Shown one piece after another: positions 50,433-59,600 of a stretch of 64,000 nucleotides of DNA. Both the position numbers and the translations under genes were made by a program. Source of the DNA: Variovorax sp. OV329. GTDB taxonomy: Bacteria; Pseudomonadota; Gammaproteobacteria; Burkholderiales; Burkholderiaceae_C. The notes beneath the pieces were generated by a model. The model was not told the origin of the DNA and did no database searches. It saw only the letters and a program-made list of their open reading frames with translations. Each line of letters starts with the position of its first letter. Within the stretch, counting starts at the first letter, position 1. The DNA is taken from positions 1 to 64,000 of the forward strand of contig NZ_FOUG01000022.1 in the NCBI RefSeq assembly GCF_900114785.1, given 5' to 3'.

Positions 50433-51314
50433 TCAGCGCTTGGCGCCGACTTCGTAGTGCGCCTGGCGTTCCTCCAGGGCGTGCCAGCCGATGATGTCCT
50501 TGAAGGCCGCCATGGTCGTCTGCTCGAAGGGCAGGTCATCGAAGTTGCCGCTGCGTCGCTGCGCCAGCACCTGCAGGTTGGCGCGCACCGCGTGCACGGT
50601 GCTCAGCAGGCCCGCGATGGGATAGGTGGCGAAGGCCGCGACGTTCTCGATCTGCGTGCGGCTCAGCCCGGTCATCCAGGTGCCGGCCATGAGCTGCAGC
50701 GACAGGCGACGGCCGCAGGTCTCGCGCATCTGCACCAACTGCTCGTAGCTGCTGAAGGTGCGTGAAATGGGCTGGATCAGGTCGGCGCCCGCCTCGGCGT
50801 AGCGCGCGGCGCGCTCGAGGGCCTCGCCTGCGTCCATGGCGTCGGTGCGCGCCACGATGAGCAGGTCCGCATCCTGGCGCGCATCCACCGCGGCCTTGAT
50901 GCGTGCGATCGCCGCATCCATGGGCACGACGATCGACTCGGTGGCCGCGGCCGGGCAGCGCTTGGGGCTGACCTGGTCTTCCAGCGACAGGGCCGCGACA
51001 CCGGCCTTCTCGAACTCGCGCACGGTGCGTCCCACGTTCAGCACGTTGCCGTAGCCGGTGTCGGCGTCGGCGAAGACAGGCTTGCGCACCACGTTGACCA
51101 TGCGGTTCACGGTGGCGACGTTCTCGCTCAGCGTGTAGAGCTCCATGTCCGGCTGGCCGAGCAGCGCAGCGGAGATGCCGAAGCCGGTGCTGAAGATGCC
51201 GTCGAAATCCGACTGGTCCACCAGCAGTGCCGACAGGGCGTCCTGTGCGCCGCCGAACCAGAAGGTGGGGCCGTGGGTGATGCGCTGGCGCAGGGCCTGG
51301 CGTGGGGTGGTCAT
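50433..51314 (-). CDS. Isocitrate-lyase/PEP-mutase-family lyase
   Basis: 293 residues. TIM-barrel marks are FGGAQDALSALLVDQSDFDG, KPVFADADTGYGNVLNVGRT (metal Asp pair) and AALSLEDQVSPKRCPAAATE. The last is the catalytic loop with Cys of KRC, as in methylisocitrate lyase and 2,3-dimethylmalate lyase. DLLIVARTDAMDAG is the next strand. It splits a C-C bond of an activated dicarboxylate. Its operon holds an aconitase-type enzyme, as does the dimethylmaleate hydratase / dimethylmalate lyase pair of nicotinate-fermenting Eubacterium. Confidence 0.9.
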   Translation of the reverse strand: MTTPRQALRQRITHGPTFWFGGAQDALSALLVDQSDFDGIFSTGFGISAALLGQPDMELYTLSENVATVNRMVNVVRKPVFADADTGYGNVLNVGRTVREFEKAGVAALSLEDQVSPKRCPAAATESIVVPMDAAIARIKAAVDARQDADLLIVARTDAMDAGEALERAARYAEAGADLIQPISRTFSSYEQLVQMRETCGRRLSLQLMAGTWMTGLSRTQIENVAAFATYPIAGLLSTVHAVRANLQVLAQRRSGNFDDLPFEQTTMAAFKDIIGWHALEERQAHYEVGAKR

Positions 51315-51379
51315 CGCGATTCTCCAGTTGAGCGTGCCCTGGCCGTGGCGGGCCTGGACACAGGTGGTTGTGAGAGCTG

Positions 51380-51916
51380 TCAGGCCGCGCGCGCCTGCGC
51401 GTTTTTCTCTTCAGCGAAGCGCGCCTTCAGGTAGGGGATGAGGCCGCCCGCATCGAGCATGCCGCGCTCGGACGAAGAAAAGGGCTGCAGCGGCAAGCGC
51501 TGGCCGCTGCGCGCGTTGCTCACCTCGCTGGCGTCCCAGTTCACGTCCAGCTCGTCGCCCCGCTCGGCCGCGGCAAGAATGCCGGGACAGCTGACCAGCG
51601 GGAAGCCCATACTCATCTCGCCGCGGAAGAAGCCGGGCGAGAAGGACTCCGCTATCACGCAGGAGATGCCCAGGTGCCGCATGGCGCGCATGGCCGGATA
51701 GTGCGGGTGGCCGTAGCCGAAGTTGCTGCCGCCCACCAGCAGGTCGCCCTTGCGCACGCTGCTCGCGAAGCCGGGCATGTAGTCGGACATCGCCAGCGCG
51801 GCAAGCTCCTTCACGTCGGTGATCTTGATGTTGCGCACGCCGATGATGAGGTCGATGTCGAAGTCGTCCTCGGCGAAGACCCAGGCCACGCGGCCGCGCA
51901 GGTTGACGAGGCTCAT
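51380..51916 (-). CDS. Aconitase-superfamily small subunit (LeuD/DmdB-like)
   Basis: 178 residues from ATG 51916 (ATGA overlap with the large subunit). Swivel-domain signature GGSNFGYGHPHYPAM, with FSPGFFRGEMSMGFPLVS following. The residue pattern YGHPHYP is different from the GSSREHA of true isopropylmalate isomerase, which argues against a housekeeping LeuD role. It should form a heterodimer with the 51913 gene product. Confidence 0.9.
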   Translation of the reverse strand: MSLVNLRGRVAWVFAEDDFDIDLIIGVRNIKITDVKELAALAMSDYMPGFASSVRKGDLLVGGSNFGYGHPHYPAMRAMRHLGISCVIAESFSPGFFRGEMSMGFPLVSCPGILAAAERGDELDVNWDASEVSNARSGQRLPLQPFSSSERGMLDAGGLIPYLKARFAEEKNAQARAA

Positions 51917-53202
51917 GCGGCGGCTCCTGCGGCAGCGGCCGCTTCGGCCAGGTAGGGACGCGGGTCTGCAATGCGCCCTTCGAGCGCGGACGCCGCCACG
52001 ACTGCGGCGTTGCAGATGTAGATCTCCGAATCGACGCTGCCCATGCGGCCCGGGGTGTTCAGCGTGCCGGTGGACACGGCGCGCTGGCCATCGCTCATGG
52101 TGGCGATGCGGCCGAAGCAGTAGTCGCAGCTGGGCGAGCTGATGAAGGCGCCCGCCTCCACCAGGACTTCGATCAGGCCTTCGCGCGCCGCGGCGGCCAT
52201 GATCGCCTTCGAGGTGGGCACCACATGCAGCTGGAAGCCCGGCTGGATATGCCGGCCACGCAGAACATCGGCGGCCACGCGCAGGTCCTCCAGGCGGCCA
52301 CTGGCGCACGAACCGAGGTAGCCGGTATGCACCTCCAGGCCGACGTGGTCCTTGAGGTCGCGCGTATTCGCCGGGCTGGGCGGAACCACCACGATGGGCT
52401 CGAGCGAGGACACGTCGATCCTCACGACCTGCTCGTAGACGGCGTCGGGATCGGGATGCACCGGCTCCAGGGCCACCTTCGAGCGGCCTGCCACATAGGC
52501 CATCGTCTTCGCGTCGGGCGCAATGAGCATGGTGGTCGCGCCCAGGAACATCGCCTGGCCGCAGATGGTCTGCCGACCCTCGATGCTCATCGCGTCGATG
52601 ACCGGGCCGCAGATTTCCACGGCCTTGAACCGGCAGGACGCCGGCCCCATGACGCGCACCATGTGGTGGAACACGTCGCGCGCCATCACGCCGGGCTGGA
52701 GCGTGCCCAGCAGCTCGACCTTCACGGTGGCTGGCACGGTCATGGTCACGCGCTCCGTCACGAAGGACTCGATCACGCCCTTGCGCGCCCCGAAGGCGAA
52801 GGTGCCGAAGGCGCCCAGCTGGCTGACATGGCCGTCGAAGTGCACGACGAAGGCGCCCGGCGTGGCATAGCCCAGTTCAGCCGAGACCTGGTGGCCGATG
52901 CCTTCGCGCTCGTACACCGGCACGCCCTGCTCCTTGCCCCAGGCGCGGGTGATCTTGTGCAGCTCTTCCTCCTTGGGCGCCGCGGCCGGGACCATGTGGT
53001 CGATGAAGAGCACGAAGCGCTCGGGGCTGGAGACTTTCTCGATGCCGAAGTCCTCGCGCGTCTCCTTGAAGAACACGTCGGTGTAGCCGGGGAAGTCGTA
53101 GCTGATCACGAAGTCCGGGCGCGCCGTGACCTCGTCTCCCGGCTTCACGCTCTGCCTGCCGCAGGCGCGCGCCAGTATCTTTTCCGTCATCGTTTGGGGC
53201 AT
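51913..53202 (-). CDS. Aconitase-superfamily large subunit (LeuC/DmdA-like hydro-lyase)
   Basis: 429 residues. The 4Fe-4S ligands are in TGYLGSCASGRLEDL and SPSCDYCFGRIA. Substrate-domain marks include HIQPGFQLHVVPTSKA and the N-terminal EKILARACGRQSVKPGDEV, the latter typical of the archaeal/homoaconitase-like LeuC branch. The reaction is reversible hydration-dehydration of a 2-hydroxy-dicarboxylate. With the lyase at 50433 it could take a substrate such as a methylated maleate or citramalate to keto acids. A normal leucine pathway (leuA, leuB) is not visible. Divergent from the IclR gene. Confidence 0.9.
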   Translation of the reverse strand: MPQTMTEKILARACGRQSVKPGDEVTARPDFVISYDFPGYTDVFFKETREDFGIEKVSSPERFVLFIDHMVPAAAPKEEELHKITRAWGKEQGVPVYEREGIGHQVSAELGYATPGAFVVHFDGHVSQLGAFGTFAFGARKGVIESFVTERVTMTVPATVKVELLGTLQPGVMARDVFHHMVRVMGPASCRFKAVEICGPVIDAMSIEGRQTICGQAMFLGATTMLIAPDAKTMAYVAGRSKVALEPVHPDPDAVYEQVVRIDVSSLEPIVVVPPSPANTRDLKDHVGLEVHTGYLGSCASGRLEDLRVAADVLRGRHIQPGFQLHVVPTSKAIMAAAAREGLIEVLVEAGAFISSPSCDYCFGRIATMSDGQRAVSTGTLNTPGRMGSVDSEIYICNAAVVAASALEGRIADPRPYLAEAAAAAGAAA

Positions 53203-53238
53203 GTCTGCGCTTCCGTTTCAACTTCCACGATGTGGTTG

Positions 53239-53268
53239 TTGATCAATCTCGATTGCCCAAACTATAGT
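53239..53268 (+). promoter_or_regulatory. Putative promoter of the IclR gene
   Basis: TTGATC (53239-53244) and TATAGT (53263-53268) with an 18-base spacer in the 76-base gap between the aconitase operon and the IclR gene. If used, transcription begins near 53275, leaving very little leader before ATG 53279 and ruling out the GTG at 53267. Confidence 0.5.
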
Positions 53269-53278
53269 GACGGCTCCT

Positions 53279-54175
53279 ATGACACCGTTCGGGTGCAACC
53301 CGGATTACTGCCACACTGTGGAAACTAAAAGCAGAACACCCCGCAAGCGCGCCTTGGCCCCGGACGAAACCGCGGCACCACCGCCCCAGGACGAGTCAGG
53401 CGCCAGAAGCGGCACGCAGAGCATCGAGCGGGTCGTCGGCATGCTGCGGGTGATTGCCTCCCGCGGACGGCGGGGCATGCGCATCGCGGACGTCGTGAGC
53501 GTCAGCGGGCTGCCGATGTCCACCTGCTTCCGGATGCTGCAGCGCCTGGAGCTCGAAGGCTTGGCCATTCGCGACCCGCTCACGCGCAAGTACCACCTGG
53601 GTCCGCTGCTCTACGAACTCGGGCTGCTCGCCGAACCGGGCTATCGCCTGAGCCAACTGTGCGAGGGCCCGATGCGCGTGATCGCCGACCTGACGCAGGA
53701 CACCGTGTACCTGAGCGAGCGCCGCGGCGTGGAATCGATCTGCACGAGCCGTGCCCTGGGCGACTACCCGATCAAGGCGCTGACGCTCGACGTCGGCATC
53801 CGCCGTCCCATGGGTGTGGGCGCGGGCGGGCTGGCGATCCTCGGCGCGCTGCCCGAAGCCGAGGCGGCCGAGGTGCTTGAAGCCAACGGCGCGCAGTACT
53901 CGAAGTTCGGCGAGTTCGACCCTGCATTCCTGCAGGCGGCGGTCGCCGAAAGCCGCAAGCGGGGGTACTCATTCCTCGACAGCGCCGCGACCCCGGGCAC
54001 CGCGGCCGTGGGCGTCGCCTTCCCGCCCAGGAACCCCGTCGCCGCCATCAGCGTGGCCGCCATTTCCACGCGCCTGGGGCCCGAGCGCCGGGTCGAGGTG
54101 GCGAAGATCATCCAGAAGCAGGTGCGGGCGATCTGCGGCTTGCTGGAATCGCAGGGGTCCAGGTCGGCTTTGTAG
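53279..54175 (+). CDS. IclR-family transcriptional regulator
   Basis: 298 residues if started at ATG 53279; GTG 53267 overlaps the -10 box and GTG 53318 is another possibility. The winged helix begins at about residue 46 (TQSIERVVGMLRVIASRGRR, VVSVSGLPMSTCFRMLQRLE). The effector domain fills about 120-290 (DLTQDTVYLSERRGVESIC, DVGIRRPMGVGAGGLAILGA). It is divergent from the aconitase/lyase/Bug operon and the likely regulator of it, responding to the acid or a product. Confidence 0.92.
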   Translation: MTPFGCNPDYCHTVETKSRTPRKRALAPDETAAPPPQDESGARSGTQSIERVVGMLRVIASRGRRGMRIADVVSVSGLPMSTCFRMLQRLELEGLAIRDPLTRKYHLGPLLYELGLLAEPGYRLSQLCEGPMRVIADLTQDTVYLSERRGVESICTSRALGDYPIKALTLDVGIRRPMGVGAGGLAILGALPEAEAAEVLEANGAQYSKFGEFDPAFLQAAVAESRKRGYSFLDSAATPGTAAVGVAFPPRNPVAAISVAAISTRLGPERRVEVAKIIQKQVRAICGLLESQGSRSAL

Positions 54176-54288
54176 CGTTTCGGGCTCGCACGGTCAGTTC
54201 AGAACTGAAGCAGCGAGCATCGCCGCAAGAGAAGCGATCGTGGTCCCGCGCACGATTGGCATATGCTCAAGCCCGGAGGGACACTTGC

Positions 54289-54522
54289 ATGGCCATCGGA
54301 ACCGTATTCGTCACCAAGCGAACTCAAGCAGTCCGCCTCCCCTTTGACGTGCGTTTGCCTGAGGGCATCCACAAGGTAGAAGTGCGAGTTAGGGGCAACG
54401 AGCGCATCCTCGTGCCCCTCGGCAAGACCTGGGACAGCTTCTTCCTCCAAGACCCCTGTCTCAGCGACGACTTCCTGCCCGACCGCGCAAACCAGCACCA
54501 ATCAGCCCGGGAACTGCTCTGA
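54289..54522 (+). CDS. vapB: VapB-type antitoxin
   Basis: 77 residues from ATG 54289 behind CGGAGGG. The AbrB/VapB swapped-hairpin is indicated by GTVFVTKRTQAVRLPFDVRL followed by VEVRVRGNERILVPLGK. The C-terminus (WDSFFLQDPCLSDDFLPDRA) matches the toxin-binding tail. It overlaps the start of the broken toxin by one base. An intact antitoxin remains without its partner. Confidence 0.85.
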   Translation: MAIGTVFVTKRTQAVRLPFDVRLPEGIHKVEVRVRGNERILVPLGKTWDSFFLQDPCLSDDFLPDRANQHQSARELL

Positions 54523-54680
54523 TGCCGCGATACCTGCTGGACATCGACTTCGTCATCCACGTGTTGAACGGTGTCCCAACGAGGTACTCGCTACTTTCAA
54601 TGCGAACACCAGCAGCATCGCAATCTCCGCTGCCGGCGGGACGCTTGCGGCCATTAGCCCAGGCGCTCGTCAACCGATGA
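54522..54680 (+). pseudogene. vapC: VapC-type PIN toxin remnant, frameshifted and truncated
   Basis: Starts MPRYLLDIDFVIHVLNGVP, the PIN-domain N-terminus with the first acidic residue. After the Pro the frame fails (52-residue product ending QALVNR). The continuation in another frame reads NEVLATFNANTSSIAISAAG, which is VapC-like, and then the similarity ends at about 54640. The catalytic acidic residues of the later PIN domain are missing, so it has lost toxicity. Confidence 0.75.
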
Positions 54681-54694
54681 TTCGAGCCCGAAGC

Positions 54695-55714
54695 ATGAAG
54701 TCGAAACCGAAGTTGCGCTCGCGCTGTGCGTTGCTCGCCTTGGCGCTGGCATGTTCGTCCAGTGCATTCGCCCAGTGGCGAGCCTCCACTTCCCAGGAGC
54801 AGTCTCTGGATGCCCTCGCCTTCCAGGGCATCGAGCAAGCCATCGGCGAGGACTTTCCGGACGTCCAGAGCGTGGTTGTCGCCCTGCGGGGTCGCCTGGT
54901 CTTCCAGTACTACCGCGATGGCAATCCGGAGAGCCTTCGGCAGGTCCAGTCCGTGGCCAAGAGTGCGCTGTCGACGCTCGTCGGCATTGCGATGCAGCGC
55001 GGGCATATCAAGAGCCTGGACCAGCCCGTGGTGGAACTCCTGCCGCAGCTGCTGCCGCTCAACACAGACCCCAGATCCCGCGACATCACGCTTCGTCATC
55101 TCTTGACGATGACAGCAGGCTTCCCAGTCGACGACCCGACGGGCACTGCGCCGGCACTCGCCGTCCAGGCCGGCTGGGCGCGGCCGATCTCGAGCAGCCC
55201 CGGAACCGTGTTCGCGTACGACAACACAGCCGTCAACACGGTGGCAGAGATCCTCAGGAAGACGACCGGCATGCCCGTGCCTGACTTCGCTCGCCAGCAG
55301 CTGGTGACCCCTCTTGGCATGGCCGAGCCGTCCTACCAGCGCGGCTTGAGCATGCGAACGCTGGACATGGCGAAACTGGGCCAGTTGGCACTGCAGGACG
55401 GCCGCTGGGGCGAGATGCAATTGCTCTCGCCATCCTTCGTCGCGGATGCGACCACTGCCCGCAACGCGGGCGGGAAGCCGGTTGCGCTGCCTTATGGCCT
55501 GATGTGGTGGGTGGTGCCATCCAAGGCGCCACGACCCACATTCCTGGCCAGCGGCTTCAGCGGCCAGTTTGTCTGGGTGTATCCCGGCATGCAGATGGTG
55601 GTGGCGACGACCTCGACGGTTTCGATGGGCGCCCAGGAGCGCGGCCAGGCGCTGCAGCTCATGCGCACCCGGCTCTATGCGGCTGCGCAGAAGCGCGAAA
55701 CAGGGACGCCATGA
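54695..55714 (+). CDS. Secreted serine hydrolase, class C beta-lactamase/DD-peptidase fold
   Basis: 339 residues from ATG 54695; an ATG at 54677 adds six residues and lies in the vapC remnant. Signal peptide RCALLALALACSSSAFAQ. The SxxK catalytic motif is SVAKSALSTLVG (about residue 92), and the YxN motif is in FAYDNTAVNTVAEIL. Near the C-terminus FLASGFSGQFVWVYPG takes the place of KTG or HSG. Such proteins include esterases, peptidases and beta-lactamases; no drug-resistance role can be claimed. Confidence 0.88.
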   Translation: MKSKPKLRSRCALLALALACSSSAFAQWRASTSQEQSLDALAFQGIEQAIGEDFPDVQSVVVALRGRLVFQYYRDGNPESLRQVQSVAKSALSTLVGIAMQRGHIKSLDQPVVELLPQLLPLNTDPRSRDITLRHLLTMTAGFPVDDPTGTAPALAVQAGWARPISSSPGTVFAYDNTAVNTVAEILRKTTGMPVPDFARQQLVTPLGMAEPSYQRGLSMRTLDMAKLGQLALQDGRWGEMQLLSPSFVADATTARNAGGKPVALPYGLMWWVVPSKAPRPTFLASGFSGQFVWVYPGMQMVVATTSTVSMGAQERGQALQLMRTRLYAAAQKRETGTP

Positions 55715-55771
55715 CAGCGGTCGGGCCAGGAGCGGGCGCCCTGGAAGCAGCAGCGGACGCGCGCGCGCCGG

Positions 55772-56119
55772 CTACGCGCCAAGTCCGACGATGACGAACG
55801 CAATGGCGACGTCGACGAGAACGGCCACAGCAAAGGTGGAAAGCGCGAGCGCTGTGAATCTGCAGGCGCCAACGGAACCATCGGGTCTGGACAGCGAGAT
55901 ACCAGGCGATGGCTGAAACTGCGAGCAGCCCCGAAATGACGGGATGACCCACTCGGCCAAGCGCAGTGGCAAGCGCGATGCCGACGACGAACGGCGCCGC
56001 AAAAAGGCATTGGAGGAAGAATGGACGACGCAGCGCCACAGCGTCCGCGGATAGAACAGCAGCCACGTCATCTCATAGAGAAGCTCTTCGACCGAGCGGA
56101 TGAACTTGAGAAACTCCAT
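55772..56119 (-). pseudogene. Remnant of a membrane-protein gene with internal deletion
   Basis: From ATG 56119 the frame reads MEFLKFIRSVEELLYEMTWL and LFYPRTLWR, the start of a conserved Burkholderiales membrane protein. A change of frame follows at about 56030 to RRPFFLQCLFAAPFVVGIAL and HPVISGLLAVSAIAWYL. A second one at about 55855 returns to ALSTFAVAVLVDVAIAFV ending at 55772. Several transmembrane pieces survive, but the middle of the gene (residues normally between PRTLWR and RPFF) is missing. It is a pseudogene by both deletion and frameshift. Confidence 0.65.
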
Positions 56120-56266
56120 GGACGCCTCGTGAAGTCTGCACGTTGGCCGATTATGAAGCGCGCTTCGGACCGCGGGAACCAGTCCATTCGGACGGCGACG
56201 TGCGGCGGTGCGCCTGGCACGATGCAGACCTGCAAAACCTTGTCGTTCACTACGACCCGAGAGCAA

Positions 56267-56476
56267 ATGGCCTATTCGATCCAGTCCACCGTCAACGAGC
56301 TGATGGCAAGCGACAGCGCCAAGGCGATCGTCGACAGGTACCTGCCTGGCGCTTCGTCGCATCCCCGGATCGCCTTGGCTGGCGGGATGAGATTGGCCAC
56401 CGTCGCGCAGTTGGCCGGAAATCTGCTCCCGCAGGAAACGCTGGACAAGATCGACGCAGAACTCCGGTCCCTGTAG
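56267..56476 (+). CDS. Small helical domain protein, possibly a stray C-terminal domain
   Basis: 69 residues from ATG 56267, a compact helical domain: MAYSIQSTVNELMASDSAKA, IVDRYLPGASSHPRIALAGG, MRLATVAQLAGNLLPQETLD. The pattern (residue pairs IPG/LPG and ALAGGM) is familiar as the short C-terminal domain attached to some bacterial glycoside hydrolases and esterases. As there is no enzyme gene upstream, this may be a free-standing relic or a small gene of its own. The upstream segment (56021-56266) overlaps the antisense pseudogene and shows nothing of its own. 56477-56604 shows no gene. Confidence 0.5.
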   Translation: MAYSIQSTVNELMASDSAKAIVDRYLPGASSHPRIALAGGMRLATVAQLAGNLLPQETLDKIDAELRSL

Positions 56477-56604
56477 GTTCAGCGCACGACAGGACTTCGC
56501 GGGAGGCCCCGGGCTCGTAGGCGCGGCCCTGGTGATTCAGGACCGTTCGGCCACGACGCGAAATCGCGACCCCGTGCCGGCGACAGCCGCCCAGGGGCCG
56601 AGTC

Positions 56605-59600
56605 TCAGGCCAGCTGTGCGGCGAGCAAGCGCGCCACGTGAATGGCTTCGCGCTGCGCGCCGTCCGCGATCTGGTGCCGGCAGCTGGTGCCGTCGGCCAC
56701 GACGATGGCGTCGGGGCGCTTGCGCACCGCGGGCAGCAGGCTGGCTTCCGCCATCTGCATCGACACCTGGTAGTGGGAAGCCTCGTAGCCGAAGCTCCCC
56801 GCCATGCCGCAGCACGAACTCTCGATCAGTTCAGGCTTAGCGCCCGGAATCATCCTGAGGACGTCCAGGATCGGACTGACGGCGCCGAAGGCCTTCTGGT
56901 GGCAGTGGCCGTGCAGCAGGATCGGCTGCGCGGTGGGCTTGAGTTCGAGTTGGAAGCGGCCGGCCTTCGCCTCACGCGCGATGAACTCCTCGAACAGCAG
57001 CGCCTGGCCGGCCACGGTCTGCGCCTTCTCGCCCAGGCCCATGACCAGTGCCTCGTCGCGCAGCGTCAGCAGGCACGAGGGCTCCAGCCCCACGACCGCG
57101 ATGCCCGCCTGCGCCAGCGGCAGCAGCGCGTCGATCAGCGCGCCGGCCCTGGCCTTGGCCTCCTCCACCATGCCGCTAGCGAGGTAGGTGCGGCCGCAGC
57201 AATGGTGGCCGCCATCCTTCTGAACCGTGTGCAGCAGGTAGCCGGCGGCACGGAGCACGCGTGCGGCGGCCAGCGCGTTCTCGCTTTCGAAGTTGCCGTT
57301 GAAGGTGTCGACGAAGAGCACCGCCACCTTCTGCCCTTCTTTCGCAGCGGCGATCGCCTGGTCGCGGCTGGCGAACAGCGAGGCATCGCCGGCGCGCCAG
57401 AAGGTGTCGCTGCGCCATTCAGGCAGTGAACGCTTCGCGGAAAGCCCCAGAACCTTTTCCCCGAGCCAGCGCGCGCCCGGCACGGTGTTGCGAAGGTTGA
57501 GCAGCCACGGCACCCGGCTGGCCGCACGGGCGTAGTCCGGCAGGCGGGCGACCAGCCTGTCCTTGAGCGTGTGGCCGTGCTTCTTCTTGTAGTGCGACAG
57601 GAACTCTATCTTCATCCTGGCCATGTCCACACCCGTGGGGCAGTCGCGCTTGCAGCCCTTGCAGCCCACGCACAGGTCCATGGTCTCGTGCATGGCCTCG
57701 CTGGTGAAGGCGTCCGGCCCCAGTTGGCCCGAGATCGCAAGGCGCAGCGTGTTGGCGCGGCCCCGCGTCAGGTGCTGCTCGTCGCGCGTGACCCGGTAGC
57801 TCGGGCACATCGTGCCGGCGTCGAACTTCCTGCAGTGGCCGTTGTTGTTGCACATCTCCACGGCCTTGGCGAAGCCGCCCGTGAGGTCGCCGCCGGTGCC
57901 CGGCGCCGTGGTCACTTCCGTCACCGGATCGGCCTGCACGTTCCACGCGGACCAGTCGAGCACCGGCGTGAGCGGGATGCGCCTGTACGGCCGCGGCGCG
58001 GTCTCGGGCGCGAAGCGGAACAGGCTGGCGTCGTCCATCTTCGGCGGATCGATGATCTTCCCGGGGTTGAAGAGGTTGATCGGATCGAGCTTGTTCTTGA
58101 TGGAGCGGAAGGCCTCGTTGAGCGCCGGGCCGAACTGCCATTCGATCCACTCGCCGCGGCACAGGCCGTCGCCGTGCTCGCCGCTGAAGGCGCCCTTGTA
58201 CTTGCGCACCAGCGCGCTCGCCTCCTCGGCAATCGCCCGCATCTTGGCAGCGCCGTCGGCGCGCATGTCCAGGATGGGCCGCACGTGCAGCGTGCCCACC
58301 GACGCATGGGCGTACCAGGTGCCCCGGCTGCCGTACTTCGCGAACACCTCGGTAAGCCCGTCGGTGTATTCCGCCAGGTGCTCCAGCGGCACGGCGCAGT
58401 CCTCGATGAAGCTAACGGGCTTGCCGTCGCCCTTGAGGCTCATCATGATGTTGAGCCCCGCCTTGCGCACTTCCCACAGGTTCTTCTGCGGCGCATCGTC
58501 CTGCATCTCGACCACGCTGCCCGGCAGGCCGAGCTCGCCCATCAGCTCGACCAGGTCCTTGAGCCTGGGCAGCAGCGATGCCTTGTCGCCGCCCGAGAAC
58601 TCGACCAGCAGGATCGCGGCGGGCCGGCCGACCAACGCCGTCTCGACGGTGGGGCGGAAGGCCGGGTTGGCCAAGCTCAGCTCGATCATCGTGCGGTCGA
58701 CCAGTTCGACCGCCGTGGGGCCGAGCTTCACGATGTGCTGGGCCGAATCCATCGCCGCATGGAAGCTGGGGAAGTTGACGATGCCCAGCACCTTGGCGCG
58801 CGGCAGCTCGCTCAGCTTCAGCGTCAGGCTGCGGGTGTAGGCCAGCGTGCCTTCCGCGCCGATCAGCAGGTGCGCGAGGTTGACGCTGCCATCGGCCGTG
58901 TACGGCTTCTCGCTCTGGTTGTCGAAGATGTCGAGGTTGTAGCCCGCGACACGGCGCATCACCTTGGGCCAGTTCGAATGGATCTGCTCGCGGTGCTGCA
59001 GCGCCAGCTGCTGCACGTGCTGCGCGATGTCGCTGGCACGCCCGCTCAGCGCCGACACCGGGCCGAAGTCGACCAGTTCGCCATCGGACAGCCAGGCGCT
59101 CGCGCCGGCCACGTTGTGCACCATGTTGCCGTAGGCAATGGAGCGCGAGCCGCAGGAGTTGTTGCCGGCCATGCCGCCCAGCGTGGCTTGCGCGCTGGTG
59201 GACACGTCGACGGGATACCAGAGCCCGTGCGGCTTGAGCTGGGCATTGAGGTGATCGAGCACGATGCCCGGCTCGACCGTGACGGTACGGCGCTCCAGGT
59301 CCAGGTCCAGCACGCTTCGGAAGTGCTTGCTGTTGTCGATGACCAGCGCTGCACCCGTGGTCTGGCCGCACTGGCTGGTGCCGCCGCCACGTGCCAGGAC
59401 CGGCACCTTGAGATCGCGCGCCACGTCGATGGCGGTCGCGATGTCGCGCTCGGTCCTGGGGACCAGCACGCCCACGGGCATGATCTGGTAGATGGACGCG
59501 TCTGTCGCGTAGCGGCCGCGCGAAGCGGCGTCGAACAGCACTTCGCCCTGGGTCTCGGCCGCCAGGCGCCTGGCGAGGGCCTCGCAGGTGTCGTTGGGGG

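Noticed and set aside
51380..53202. Call as isopropylmalate isomerase LeuCD for leucine synthesis
   Set aside because: No leuA/leuB neighbours, the operon has a lyase and receptor, and the small-subunit signature differs.
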